Below, in pieces: positions 1-11,300 of a stretch of 64,000 nucleotides of DNA; position 1 is the stretch's first letter; each line of letters begins with the position of its first letter. The DNA comes from Lucinisca nassula. Taxonomy: Eukaryota; Mollusca; Bivalvia; Lucinida; Lucinidae. The position numbers and the translations under genes were made by a program. The DNA lies in contig CAUZLF010000731.1 in the NCBI GenBank assembly GCA_963580285.1, forward strand, positions 62,001-126,000. The letters are read 5' to 3'. The notes beneath the pieces are model-generated. The model saw only the letters and a program-made list of their open reading frames with translations. It ran no database searches and had not been told where the DNA came from.

Positions 1-938
1 TTAATAGCAGTAAGACAGGAAGTTAATAATTTAGAAAGTTCAGTGGTAGTGCAAGAACTAGAATTTGCAATAAACCGTGCTTTGTAAGGTTTTTTATGAA
101 GTTTTGGTAACCAGTATAGCGTAGGAAGCTTGTCTTGGCCTTCGTTAACATACACAGCAAACTTGGTGGCTGAAAGACAAACATGTTTATCTACTATAGC
201 TCTCTCTTCAGCCAAAGGCTGAAGTTCATAGGCCTTAGTACCACCAAGCTCCTGCTTAAGCGTGTTAACATAGTGGAGCCGTCACACAACGACGACGTTG
301 TTAGCGGCCTTGTCTGCAGGGGCCAAAACAAACTTCTTATGAAATTCTTGAATACCTAGTTTAAGATGACGTAAAGACGTCTTGGGCTTAGGAGGTAATA
401 AGTTAGTATTTTGAGAATAGAAAGAAATGCGTTTATTCACTAGTCTTAAAATGCTAAGTTTCCAGTCCTTTAGGGCTTTATACTCAACATACTCTTGCTT
501 ACACAATCGATTACCGAATTCATTCAAGGAAGCAGCGATTTCATCTCTACATTTACTGAAATCAATTTTAGAAGGAAACCGATATTTCGGTCCTTTAGAA
601 ATTATATTCCTTATCCTAGAATCAGGAATAATTTTCAAATTGCCAGTAATTACATGACCAGCTGCAGGATAGCAATACTTTGAGTTTTTACAATCACATG
701 AATCAGGAGTATTTGTATCAATATCAAGATCTGAAACAAGTTTATTGAAATTAAAAATGATAGATCTAACAGGTTTGTTATATTTATAGCAAATTATAGG
801 TGTTTCAGTATTTTGAAAATAAGCAGGAATGGAAGAAAGCACCGATCTCTCACGGAAGATACTGGGCAAATCTATAAAATCCATACCCTTATTAATGACA
901 TTTGAAGAAATGACGTTTATGATTAATTTCAGAATCAA
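1..938 (-). pseudogene. PLE linker and N-terminal reverse transcriptase, partial
   Basis: This continues the nuclease frame after a small indel near 900. It holds a CxC linker (SCDCKNSKYC near 700), the conserved PPKPKTSLRHLKLGIQEFHK block and APADKAANNVVVV. A TGA at 284-282 follows, and the same frame then continues to the window edge (RLHYVNTLKQELGG, then DKLPTLYWLPKLHKKPYKAR). Two other PLE copies in the window have TGA at the identical codon (57,176-57,178 and 12,821-12,823), so the family carries UGA here. The catalytic YxDD part lies beyond the window edge; compare 36,754-38,128. Confidence 0.8.
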
Positions 939-1858
939 TGTAAGGACGGAGAGTATGCTGAGTATAGCCTCTAGTTAAGAGAGCCGCATCATATAACTGA
1001 TGAGAACTATCGTAGAATTTATTCGCCTCGGTGTCCAGAAGACGTAAAACAGAAACGGGTAATGAACTTAAAAATGAAAGCATAGAGTGGCGTCCATGAT
1101 TTAATAATATAATTGACAGTCACTTCAGTCTAGTATTGTTTCGTTTAAACGCACGTGATTTACGTTTAAAGTTACCATTTTTCCTGGTGCCGTGAGATCT
1201 AGTTCTGCGTTTTCGACATTCCAGGAGTGAGAAAATATCAAAGTCCGGCATTCTGGAAATATTACCCTCATGATAAATGTTGTCATTAAATCCCAGTGGA
1301 AAAGGGGTCTGTAAAAATTTAATCCATTTCAGTTCAGCTTCGTGTCTTTTGATTATTTTGAATCTAGATGTAGAATTTGCATCGTAATAAAGTTTTTCCA
1401 CTGGTTGTATAATAATGTTATTTACAGAATGACCTGTACGTCGAAAGTGACGGTACAAGAAAGTGTCAGTTTTCTTAGGCTTACTCATTCTACGATAATG
1501 CTCGTTCAATCTAGTTTTAAGCATGCGGTTAGTTTGACCGACGTACTGCATATTACAGTTTGCAGCACGTCAAGTAATTAGATAAATTAAATCTGTAGAC
1601 TGTCATGTCAAATCAGACATGTTAACTACAGAGAAGCGTCTACCGTTTACAGATGAAGTAACGGTAGACGCAGTGCTTAAATGCGAACAACATCTGCACC
1701 TCTTGGCATTGCACTTAGAAATACTAGGATACATTCCACTTCTTTTCCACGGATTAGTATATTTTCGAAGGATGGGTGATTTGAGAGGAGATAGTCTGAT
1801 ACGAAGACTACTCCCAAAAACATTGGTATTGCCTGCTCCTTTGAGATTAACTATCCTT
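892..1858 (-). pseudogene. PLE GIY-YIG endonuclease region with in-frame UGA codons
   Basis: The frame is open from about 1858 down to 892 if TGA at 1605-1603, 1572-1570 and 1122-1120 is read through. The first part is basic and ends in a Cys-rich stretch (KCNAKRCRCC). The GIY-YIG core follows, with QYVGQTNRMLKTRLNEH near 1550-1500 and a conserved downstream RHEAELKWI segment. Two of the TGAs lie just before the YVGQT motif, where related PLE nucleases have zinc-binding cysteines, so they look like recoded cysteine positions rather than random stops. The nuclease would nick target DNA for retrotransposition. After KRHFF the frame ends in TAA and the continuation is in another frame from 938 downwards, so this copy is also frameshifted. 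Confidence 0.8.
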
Positions 1859-1861
1859 TGA

Positions 1862-2371
1862 GGCTATCCGGTACTGCAGTACACTTTGTATATAGGGGTT
1901 ATTTATTACTATTTTATTTTGCTTTTCCGGGATAATGTTTAAATTCTCCCAGCAATGGAAGCGACTCTTCGTCTTTACAACCACAGTGGAGACACAATCA
2001 GGAATAAATAAAGTGTGCTATCAGAATAAATAAAGTGTGCTTTGACTGCGATTCGAACCCACGCACAGATGCGGCGACGTCGCCTAGCACTGCAGTGGCC
2101 GACGTCCTTAACCACTGCGCCACAGAAGTATTCCCCCCAAAAAATATGCTCATACAGCGCATATAAGGCTATCCGGAACTGCAGTACACTCTGTATATAG
2201 GGGTTTATTTGTTACTATTTTATTTTGCTTTTTCCGGGGTTATGTTTTAATTCTCTTAGCAAACATAATCCCGGAAAAAGCAAAATAAATAGTCTCCACT
2301 ATGGTTGTAAAGACGAAAAGTCACTTCCATTGCTGATAGAATTAAAAAATAATCCCGGAAAAAGCAAAATA
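1862..2371. mobile_element. Inverted-repeat (foldback/MITE-like) element
   Basis: About 80 bp at 1915-1993 recurs in reverse complement at 2291-2371, sharing TTTTGCTTTTCCGGGAT and the block around CTTCGTCTTTACAACCA. A direct repeat of the segment GGCTATCCGG...CAGTACAC occurs at 1862 and 2165. No coding capacity is seen. The interior holds a tRNA-like sequence (2041-2128). Confidence 0.6.
2041..2128 (-). repeat. tRNA-derived SINE head
   Basis: The minus strand reads TGGCGCAGTGGTTAAGG (A box) and, about 60 bases on, GTGGGTTCGAATC (B box), separated by a long variable-arm-like stretch as in class II tRNAs. The acceptor ends do not pair well, so this is a Pol III promoter module of a SINE rather than a working tRNA gene. 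Confidence 0.6.
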
Positions 2372-2608
2372 AAAAAATTGTTGTGGTTTGTCTTTGAGTG
2401 TTTGTGTCGCTTATATTATTTTATTTTGGATCGCCTTTTGGCCATTTTGTGGGAAAGTAACTGTCCTTTTGGCTTCCCTCTATTGATGATTCCATTAGGG
2501 TCTATTGTGTCATGTTTGTGTTTCTTTCCCTTTGATGTCTCTGATTGGAGCTGTGGGTTAATTGTGGGTTAATTGTATCGATTCCTGATCATTGCCTCCA
2601 CTTCTATT
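2372..2608 (+). mobile_element. PLE 3'-UTR fragment (copy b)
   Basis: Matches the 3' end of the PLE family, as at 59,220-59,458: TTTTGTGGGAAAGTAA, then TTTCCCTTTG, then AATTGTATCGATTCCTGATC. It ends in CTCCACTTCT rather than TTTTACTTCT, so it is a variant subfamily shared with 8376. The 5' side is truncated. Confidence 0.75.
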
Positions 2609-3295
2609 TTTATCCCCCGACCGAAAAGGTTCGGGGGATATAGCGATCAGCCTGGCGTCCGTCCGTCTGTCCGTCCGTCCGTCCGTAGACGCAACCTTGT
2701 GATGGCCATAACTCCTATACTCTTTGAGATTGAGTGATGGTTCTTGGAACAATTGTTCACAAGGCTGAGACGGCGTGTCATGCACAAGAACCAGAACTCT
2801 GGATGCCATACTTTTTGAGTTATCTCCCCTTTTAATAAAATTGAATGACTACTTTGTGATGGCCATAACTCCTATACCCTTTGAGATATATTGATGGTAC
2901 CTGGCACAGTTCTTTTTAAGGCTGAGACGGCGTGTCATACACAAGAACCACAACTCTGGTTGCCATGGTTTTTGAGTTATCTCCCCTTCCAATAAAACAG
3001 AGTGACTACCTTGTGATGGCCATAACTCCAATACCCGTTAAGATATATTGATGATACCTGGCCCAGTTGTTCACAAGGCCGAGACGGTGTGTCATGCATA
3101 AGAACCACAACTCTGGTTGCCATGGTTTTTGAGTTACCTCCCCTTCCAATAAAATAGAATCACTACTTTGTGATGGCCGCATCTCCAATACTCTTTGAGA
3201 TATATTGATGGTACTTGGTACAGTTGTACATGAGGTTAAGCAGGTGTGTCACGTGCAAGACCACGACATTTGGTGCCCTGGTTTTTAGCTCACCA
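2609..3295. repeat. Tandem repeat, 157 bp period
   Basis: TTGTGATGG begins at 2697, 2854, 3011 and 3168, exactly 157 bp apart. Each unit carries GAGATATATTGATGGTAC and CTCCCCTTCCAATAAAA. The array is preceded by CCCCCGACC...GGTTCGGGGG and a TCCG run. The same unit type recurs at 5605-6250. Short ORFs in it are repeat translations. Confidence 0.9.
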
Positions 3296-3957
3296 GAGCC
3301 GAAGGCTCCGGGGGAGCTTATAGGATAGGCAGTTGTCCGGCGTTGTCGTCGTCGTCGTTGTCGTCGTCTGACGTCAACACTTTCAAACATCTTCTTCTCT
3401 GAAGCCACTGGACCGATTCAGCCCAAATTTTATCTGTAGCATCCTTGGGCTGGGGGATTGAAAGTTTGTGTTTTTTATGAAAATTGGCCCATTAGTTTGG
3501 TTGCTATAGCAACTTAGAGCTCCCATAGACTTATAATGGGGAAAATTGAAAAATGGCATTTACTGTCAAGCCACTGCAGATATTTTGACAAAACTTTCAT
3601 AGAAATATTCCTTAGGCAATCTACTATCTGCCATATGATTTTAGGCCTACTGCTCATTTGTATTGGTTGCCATGGAAACCAAAATGAAAAAATAGAAAAA
3701 AAAATACTTAAAAAATCATCTCCTCAGAAACCGTATGCTCTATGAGGCTGAAAGTTTATGGAAATATTCACCATATTTGCCTTTACAGGTTTTGTGTTTT
3801 TTATGAAATTCGGCTCTTTAGTTTGGTTGCTATGGCAACTTAGATTTTCCATAGACTTATAATGGGGAAAATTGAAAAATGGCATTAACTACAAAGCCTT
3901 TGCAGATATTTTGACAAAACTTTCATAGAAATGTTCCTTTAGTAAACTTCTCTGAGC
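3296..3957. repeat. Dispersed non-coding repeat with an internal duplication
   Basis: Starts with AGCTCACCAGAGCCGAAGG and a GTCGTC run. It then has two imperfect copies of a block of about 155 bp (3463-3615 and 3788-3945), both with TTTGGTTGCTAT.GCAACTTAGA and AATGGGGAAAATTGAAAAAT. No gene is seen. Confidence 0.7.
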
Positions 3958-3959
3958 CA

Positions 3960-5440
3960 TATGCTGTTATGTCAACCTGGGGGTCCAGTAGGTTGTGCCG
4001 GGGCCATGCCCCGCCCCCAGTACTTCATAAAATGACTTATATCTCAGAAACCTTACAGATCCCCACCCCTAAACCATATATATTCTTGTTCCTATTGATA
4101 AGACGCATTCAGTGACACCAACCTGGAGGTCCTCCGGGATGTGCCGAGGCCATGCCCCACCCCCTCCACTTCATAAAAGGCCCAATATCTCGGAAACCAT
4201 TCAGATCCCCACCCCTGAACCCTATATACTCTTGTTCCTTATGATAAGACGCATTCAGTGACATCAAACTGGGGGTCCCCCGGGATGCGCCGGGGCCATG
4301 TCCCGCCCCTCCATTTCATAAAAGGCCCAATAGCTCGGAAACCTTACAGATCCCCACCCCTAAACCATATATATTCTTGCTCCTTATGATAAGACGCATT
4401 CATTGACCCCAAATCGGGGGTCTTCCGGGGTGCGCCGGAGCCATGCCCCACCCCTTCACTTCACAAAAGGCCATATATCTCAGAAACTGTTCAGATCCCC
4501 ACCCCTAAACCATATATGTTCTTGTTCATTATGATGAGACACATTCAGTGACACCAACCTGGGGGTCCCCAGGGATGTGCAGGGGCCATGCCCCACCCCC
4601 TCCATTTCATAATATCACAATATCTCGGAAACCTTACAGATCCCCACCCCTAAACCATATATATTCTTGTACCTTATGATAAGACACTTTCATTGACACC
4701 AACCTGGGGGTCTCCCTGGGCCTTGCCCCACCCCTGCACTTCACAAAAGGCCTTATATCTCAGAAACTGTTCAGAGCCCCACCCCTAAACCATATATATT
4801 CATCTTCCTTATGATAAGGCACATTCATTGACACCAGCTTGTGAGTCCCCGGGGCATGCCCGGGCCTTGCTCCACCGCTTGACTTCATTAAAAGCCACAT
4901 ATCTCAGAAATAGTTCAGATCCCCACCCCTAAACCATATATATTCTTGTTCCTTATGATAAGACTCATTCAGCCACACCAACTTGGGGGTCTCTTTGTGC
5001 TGAGGCAATGTGCCCCGCCATTCCACTTCATAAAAGGCCATATATTTCAGAAACCATTAAATCCCCACCCCATATTCATATATGTTCTTGTTCCTTATTA
5101 TTAGCACACCTACTGTAGGTGTGTCCGCAGGGGCCAGTCCTCTCCTTTCCACTTCATGAAAGGATATCTTGGAAACCGTTCAGAGTCCCACCCCTAAACC
5201 ACATATATACTTGGTCCTTATGATGAGACACATTTAGGGATAACAATCTTGGGCTTTCCTGGGAACGACAGGGCATGCTCCAACCCCTCCACTTATATCT
5301 CCAGCCATGCAGATCCCCACTGCTAAACCATATATATTCTTGTTCTTTGTGATAAGACACATTTAGTGATACCAACCAGGGCTCCATTGGGTCCATGCCC
5401 CACCCCCTCTACTTCATAAAAGGCTTAATGTTTCATATAC
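3960..5440. repeat. Tandem repeat, about 145 bp period, about 10 units
   Basis: TTCATAAAA-like starts occur at 4023, 4170, 4315, 4460, 4605, 4740, 4883 and 5027, with more degenerate units to about 5440. Each unit has CAGATCCCCACCCCTAAACC, ATATATTCTTGTTCCTTATG and CC-rich blocks. Non-coding. Confidence 0.9.
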
Positions 5441-5587
5441 TGAGTCCACATGGATGCTCATTTGGATATGGGGGTTCATTTGGCAGATTAAAATGATATC
5501 ATGTTAAAATACTTGGCTGCAATTTGGCAGTGCCCACCTGAGCTCTGGTGAGCATAGTGGCCCATGGGCCTCTTGTTTAATTATCTC

Positions 5588-6250
5588 CCCTGACAATATA
5601 ACCTTGTGATGGCCATAACTCCAATACCCTTTGAGATATATTGATGGCACTTGGCACAATTGTATACAAGGTTGAGACGGCGCTTCATGCCTAAGAACCA
5701 CAACTCTGGGTGCTATGGTATTTGAATTATCTCCCCTTCCAATATAACAGTATGACCACCTTGTGATCACCGTACCTCCAATACCCTTCGAGACATATTG
5801 GTGGTACTTGATGCAGATGTACATGAGGTTAAGCAGGTGTGTCATGCTCAAGAATTACAACCCTGGGTGCTCTTGTTTTTGTGTTATCTCCCCTGACAAT
5901 ATAACCTTGTGATGGCCATAACACCAACACCCTTTGAGATATATTGAAGGAACTTGGTGCAATTGTATACAAAGTACAGAAGGGGTGTCATGTGCAAGAA
6001 CCACAACTATTGGTGCTGTGGTATTTGAGTTATCTAACCTTCCAATATAACAGTATGACCGGCTTGTGATCACCATATCTCCAATACCCTTTGAGACATA
6101 TTGATGGAACTTTGCACAGAAATACATGAGCTTAAGCAGGCATGTCATGCGCAAGAACCACAATTCTGAGTGCCCTGGTTTTTTAGTTATCTCCCCTGAC
6201 AGTATAATCTTGTGATGGCCATAACTGCAATACTTTGTGATATATTGCTG
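5588..6250. repeat. Dimeric tandem repeat (about 156 + 146 bp)
   Basis: TTGTGAT starts lie at 5605, 5761, 5907, 6064 and 6210, so spacing alternates 156, 146, 157, 146. Units are related to the 157 bp array at 2697. The second member of each pair reads TTGTGATCACC instead of TTGTGATGGCC. Non-coding. Confidence 0.85.
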
Positions 6251-6369
6251 GTTTAATTCTGGTGCACTTTCTGTTGGTGGACAATCTTCTGAAGGCCATA
6301 TTGGCTTTTTGTCGGGGGATTTGCCATCTCTTCTGATGGCTATTTTTAATTACCTTCAAGCTACTATTC

Positions 6370-7475
6370 GAACTGATGTACGGAGTAGTACAATTGTTTA
6401 ATATCTAGCGAATACCGCATGAAGTACAAATCTCCATATTGCAGTGAACAGTAAGATGACTAAAGTTGAAATAGAGAATAAAAGAGCTACCGGGGTATAC
6501 ACAAATAGAAACAACAGGAAACGGTTCATTAAGGCCAGGAAGGAGGTTATTGTGTCAGCTGGGGCTATTATGTCTCCACAACTTCTTATGCCTAGTGGGA
6601 TAGGACCAAGACACCATATGGATGGACTTGGATTAGACGTTAAAGCTGACTTGCCTTTTGGTAAAAACTTACAAGATCATCAGATGATATTGCTGTTCTC
6701 TAAGAGTAATTCTCCTATAAGCATAACTGGCAAGTTGCTTGAAAGCTGGTGGACAAGCCTTCAGTATAAGTTCTTTGGTTTAGGTCCACTAGGTAAGTCG
6801 ACCTTAGATGGAAACGGATTTTTCTACACCAATGGAGGTAGAAGAGGGAAAAGCTATGCCGACGTCCAATTCATTTTTCTAAGCACCCTTGCTGATACCA
6901 ATTTCTACAACTATAAAGACGAGGTTGTTAAGTAACAAATGGAGAAGGGTCCAAACGACAACGGTTTTATGACGGCGGTAATTGTTACACATCCAAAAAG
7001 TACAAGTACATAACTCTTAAAAACGCAGATCTGAACAATTAGCCGGCACTTGACCCCCAGTACTTGACAGATGAAAGGGACGTCAAAAATGTAACGCGGG
7101 TCTAAGAATATGGGAGGCATTCATAAAAACGCCCACTATGCAAAATTTAGGCGCCTTAGTAGAGCATGGTAAATCTCGTTCTGTTTTACCAAGAGTTTCG
7201 GTCCGATGCATACTGGGAGTGCGTCACACGACATCTTGCGCTTACAGTTTAGCATCACTGTAGAACGTGCAAAATGGGAGGTGAAAGTGATACCACAGCC
7301 GTAGCGGACCTCCAGCTTAGGGTCAAAGACATAAAAGGGCTTCGAGTTATTGACGCGTCAAGTGTTTCCAGACGTGACAGCAGGAAATACTAACGCGCCG
7401 ACGATAATGGTCGCGGAAAAAATATCAGACATTATTCGGGGAGTCAACAGTGTAAAAGACATTAGAAACAGGCTT
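6370..7475 (+). pseudogene. GMC oxidoreductase pseudogene, 5'-truncated
   Basis: Closely related to the intact gene at 15,849-17,660 but begins at the equivalent of about codon 232 (GTACGGAGTAGTACAA) and lacks the FAD-binding N terminus. The longest open piece, 6444-6935, covers the segment with SAGAIMSPQLLMPSGIG, the second GMC signature; the intact copy has SAGAINSPQLLMLSGIG. A TAA follows EVVK at 6933-6935, and stops and indels occur after it, although the catalytic end and GNTNAP region remain recognisable at DNA level to about 7475. A dispersed repeat then interrupts the old 3' end. It reads as a partial duplication that decayed. Confidence 0.9.
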
Positions 7476-7770
7476 CCAAAGGATAACCCTTCATAGAACA
7501 TATTTATCGTCACTACAGCTGGTGTCTGGGAATGTGTGGCGGCAGTAAAATGTCTCCCTGTCCCACATTATAGTGTAATTTGTATTTTCTTGTCCTTTGG
7601 GATCATTGATTCCATTGTGAAATTTTGAAAACATTTAAGGGTCACTGATGAGGAGGCTTAATTGGCCGGAACTAGCTAGTCTTGCCCAGAAAACATGCAC
7701 ACTTCATATTTTCCAGTTCTGTGGTGTATGCCTTGCTTCCAAAGGGTAACCCTTTCAAAGAATATATTTA
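7476..7770. repeat. Short dispersed repeat with direct terminal repeats
   Basis: Compared with the intact GMC gene, an insertion separates GGCTT from TAAGAATGTG. It begins (7476-7506) and ends (7739-7770) with imperfect 31-32 bp direct repeats, CCAAAGG.TAACCCTTT...ATATTTA. A related copy lies at 28,995-29,200 inside the Polinton. No ORF. Compact size with direct ends suggests a very small non-autonomous element; its class is unknown. Confidence 0.6.
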
Positions 7771-8375
7771 AGAATGTGTAATAATGGGCTTGTTGTATAG
7801 GTGAACGGATGCATCTTTAGGGGAGGTAATTTTACTGATGCACTGTTTGCAAAATGATCATCTATTTTCGAAATAAATTTTGAATAAAACACAACCTGAC
7901 ACCCCTAAATTTTGAAATGGACTCTTGCTATATATAATGAGGAAGATTCCAATTGGTACAAAAAGGGTTAATAGCAACAAGACGGCTATAAATAACCCTT
8001 ATGTGGATTTTGTAACAATCGTAACTGAATAAATCAGGGAGGGTGGTGTTATTAGAATAGCTTCACTCGAATATACGAGTGATTTTGGTGGATAAATAAG
8101 CAATAGACCCATTTATATTCTACTCATTAAAGAAGAAAATGTAAAAATGGCGAAACATATGGCTCGTGTATCTAATCCCTTAAGGTAAATGACCATCATT
8201 GACACCGCAGAGTTACATTTTTCATGATATCCTCTTTCATTTTTTTCTTTTATCTTATTAAGTCCCTTTAAAAGAAGGGCTACACTTAAACGGGACAACA
8301 TATGCTCCAAAGGGACAATTGTTTCTTATTTTATATTATTTTATTTATTTATTTTTCTCCTAAAAATATAAAAAA
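7771..8375. other. Non-coding interval
   Basis: The first bases still match the 3' flank of the intact GMC gene (GCATCTTTAGGGGAGGTAA near 7812, also at 17,688). After that it is AT-rich sequence with no supported gene or recognised repeat. Confidence 0.5.
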
Positions 8376-9560
8376 TAGAAGTGGAGGCAATGATCAGGAA
8401 TCGATACAATCAACCCATAGCTCCCATCAGAGACACCAAAGGAAAAGAAACACAAACATGCAACAACAGACCTAAGGAGGCACCGACCAAAAAAAAAGAA
8501 AAAAAAAACAGTTCTAATGGAAACACCAACAGCGGAAAGCCAAAAGGACAGTTATCTTTCCACGAAATGGCCAATAGGCTATCCAAAATAAAATAACACG
8601 AGCGACACAAACACCTAAAGACAAACCATAACAAAAATAAATCGCGACAGAAGAACCGCCTTGGAACGGTCAGCGGAAACAAATTCGACTGGGGGGGGGG
8701 GGGGGGGCTTAAATCGACGATTTCACGTGGCCACAATCCTCGCCCTTATTTCCATCGCAATTTAGACAAATAATTTGTTAAGTCCGCATGAAGGCCTCCT
8801 AACTCATCAGTGCAACATCTCCGTGAACATAAATGATCAAACAACCACAGAGATGAAACAACGGTGAGGACTCGACAGCAAGAAACCACTGAAATGCCGG
8901 AGGAAAAGAAAACCAACAGTTAGACTCCGATGGGCCCGACCAGAGATAGAGCATCAGGCATCAGCCAACATTACCTTTGATTAGATTTCTAATTCTCAAT
9001 AAAGCCTTAACACTGTACCGTCATGAAATCTGAGGCCTGACCCACCGGCGTGCAATTTAAGAGGGAAGCAAACTTGTCAACCGTGATTGGGTTAACTACA
9101 ATGCATGCAGTCTATCGTATAACATTTATGTTGTACCCAATCTTACGAAATTTGGTGCTGAAGTCATTGCGGTTAAATTTTTTTACTGAATTTGTATACT
9201 AAGTCGCCATAAAATTCGGGTTCCGATAGACCTTGCTGCAGAAGAGATTTAAGTCCAATGTTGAATTTTGTAATTAAATCAGAATGACGTCTATAAAAAT
9301 TTGAAAAGGCTTTGCGTAGTTTATGGTACCGATAACCCTGATTAAGAAGTTTAGCCGTTAACAATTTATTACAAGTGTTGAAGTCAGTTACATGACTACA
9401 CACTCTGGCAAATCGAATTAATTGCGAAATATAAACGCCATAGGATGGCACAGGCGGAACATCACAATCCCAAAAAGGAACATTCACAATCTCAAAATCA
9501 AAATCATCCCGTTTATTATAATTTTTAAACGAAACAAACCCATCTACAAAAGATAAACCC
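8376..9560 (-). mobile_element. PLE 3' part: RT C terminus and 3' UTR (copy c)
   Basis: On the minus strand, 9540-9180 encodes a decayed RT C terminus (GVYISQLIRFARVCSHVTDFN and RYHKLRKAFS). The conserved end segment follows to about 9000 and then a 3' UTR ending at 8376. The 3' UTR holds a run of 17 G at 8691-8707 where other copies have six. Frameshifts are present. Confidence 0.85.
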
Positions 9561-9579
9561 GTGTTGATAATGTTACAGA

Positions 9580-9860
9580 AATGGCTTTCGAAGTATAACC
9601 TACATCACGAAAACACGCCTTTGATTTTTACCCCCTAGAACCTCACTGTTATATTGTTAAACTGGGGTTTACAGAGAAAAACCTTATTTTTCTTATTTCT
9701 GCTCTAAAATAAAGGTTGAGGGTACTCGTTAGAACCGCCTCGATGAGCGGTTCTAACGAGAGCAGATATAAGATAATTGTCACAATTTGTTATCTAAAAA
9801 ATTTCGATTTTCGGTAAAGTTTACAATGTATTTGTGTAGGCTTGTTTTCGTAATGATCTG
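9580..9860. repeat. Dispersed repeat with a foldback hairpin
   Basis: Related to 55,116-55,640 and 59,646-60,170: CGCGAAAACA.GCCT, then GGGTTTACAG, then GTACTCGTTAGAACCGCC. At about 9729-9763, GTTAGAACCGC is followed within 8 bases by its reverse complement. Non-coding. Confidence 0.6.
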
Positions 9861-9879
9861 AAACTGAACGCATTCCCCT

Positions 9880-10085
9880 TAACCCTTATCCCGCTGAATT
9901 ATTAATTTAGCCACACCCATTTCTGACTATAAACCAATCAGACCACTTGATGTTATTTATTCCTGTGAATTCAGAAACTGAATGTCAAACAGTATAGATT
10001 CTGATCACATGGCTTCTTCAGATGTGAATCTACACTGTTTGCAATGGTTGGTATTGTGGTGAACAGCAGGATATGGGTTAACACA
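9880..10085. mobile_element. MITE, about 200 bp
   Basis: Ends are inverted: AACCCTTATCCCGCTGAAT at the left and GTGAACAGCAGGATATGG at the right. A second copy with the same ends sits at 51,513-51,703. No ORF, so a non-autonomous DNA transposon is likely. Confidence 0.6.
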
Positions 10086-10409
10086 AACAACATCTGGGCT
10101 CCATCCTGAGAAATACATATTTTGACCTGGATGAGATCGTATTTGCCAACCTTATAATTTTCAGAGAGCCGCAGTCTATCTTTGCTCAAGTTATAGCAAA
10201 AAGCATGGTCTCTATTTGGTTGCACAGACACCTTTTCCTTTGATGTCTTTGGCGGAAGGGCTGGACTACAAGAATCTTATGAGGACAAGTCAATAAGTAA
10301 CCAGCTTATCCCATTTTCAGTTGATCGAGGCAAGGTTTTCATGCCTTCTTTCAATACTTGTTTTAGGCAAAATTCACCCTTATCGTGGCATTCACTCATT
10401 AGATATTAA

Positions 10410-11300
10410 ACGTCAAACATGGCTAGCGATGCAAAAGCAAGGTTTCGTAAAAAGTTGATACCGTGCTGTTATTTGGTTCTTGAAATACATTACCAGTTGA
10501 CCAATGTGTATTGGTCTTCTGCACCATCGTATGCACAAGTTAAATTCTGGGTTGGGGAATTCAAACGAAGTAGAACGTTTAGAAAACGAAACCAGGTCTG
10601 GACGCCCATCAGATGCTTCCGGTGAAGAAATGTGAAACAAAGTACGGGATCTGATGGCCTCGGATAGGCGAATAAAGATGGAAAAATATCGAATGCATTA
10701 CACATTTCACATGGTAGCGTGTCAACAATTTAACATGAGCGTTTGGGTATGTGCAAGCTAACAGCCCGTTTGGTGACACAATCCCTTAGCGACGAGTTAA
10801 TGGTAACCAGAGCATCAGTATGCGGCGCATGGTTGAGAGCGGTTTAGGTCAAAGGAATATGACTTTTATTTCACGTCTGTGACTGTAGTTGAGACCTCGG
10901 TCCATTATTATGAGCCAGAGAAAAAAGCCTCAGAGTCGCCGATGGGTAGGGTCGGGGTCTCCGAGGCCAAAGAAGTTCAAAACGCAACCCTCTGCTGTCA
11001 AGGTGATGGCAACTGTATTTTGGGACACACAAGGCCTTATTTTCTTGTTCTTTCTAGCAAAGAAAAGTACAATAACAGGTGCGTATTATGCAAATTTTTT
11101 CGACCAACTGAGAACTGCGACCCGTGAAAAACGCCGCGGTAAACTCTCCAAAGGGAGTCCACACTTGCAAAATTGCAGTGAATGCTGTTGAGCGGAATGG
11201 GTACGAGCCAAAACTACAACCCTCCCATTCTTCAGACTTAGCCCCCAATGACTATTTCCAATTCCAAAACTTGAAAACGAATAACTGTGGACGTCATTTT
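10410..11300 (+). pseudogene. mariner-type transposase pseudogene
   Basis: Fragments of a mariner transposase in shifted frames. Near 10,530 is SAPSYAQVKFWVGEFKRSRT, the second helix-turn-helix. Near 10,880 is VETSVHYYEPE, where the family has DETW-H-DPE and the first catalytic Asp is lost. Near 10,960-11,130 are SPRPKKFK, KVMATVFWD and EKRRGKLSKG. Near 11,240 is SSDLAPNDYFQFQNLK, which holds the third catalytic Asp region. Stops and frameshifts separate these blocks, so the gene is dead. Its right side is cut by a PLE 3' UTR at about 11,300. Confidence 0.85.

Larger units (their letters stand above)
1..1860 (-). mobile_element. Naiad-type Penelope-like retroelement, 5' part (copy a)
   Basis: Read on the minus strand, the element starts near 1860 (truncated, flanked by another repeat) and runs off the window at base 1. 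Domain order is Cys-rich segment, GIY-YIG nuclease, linker with a CxC motif (CDC, near 700), then the start of the reverse transcriptase. GIY-YIG ahead of RT is the permuted order reported for Naiad/Chlamys PLEs; canonical PLEs have it at the C terminus. Bases 1-140 closely match 37,975-38,115, inside another copy. Four in-frame TGA codons interrupt an otherwise readable frame (see findings), and one small indel near 900 shifts the frame. Confidence 0.9.

Noticed and set aside
2558..3408. Several 60-80 aa minus-strand ORFs
   Set aside because: They are translations of a 157 bp tandem repeat and resemble each other only for that reason.
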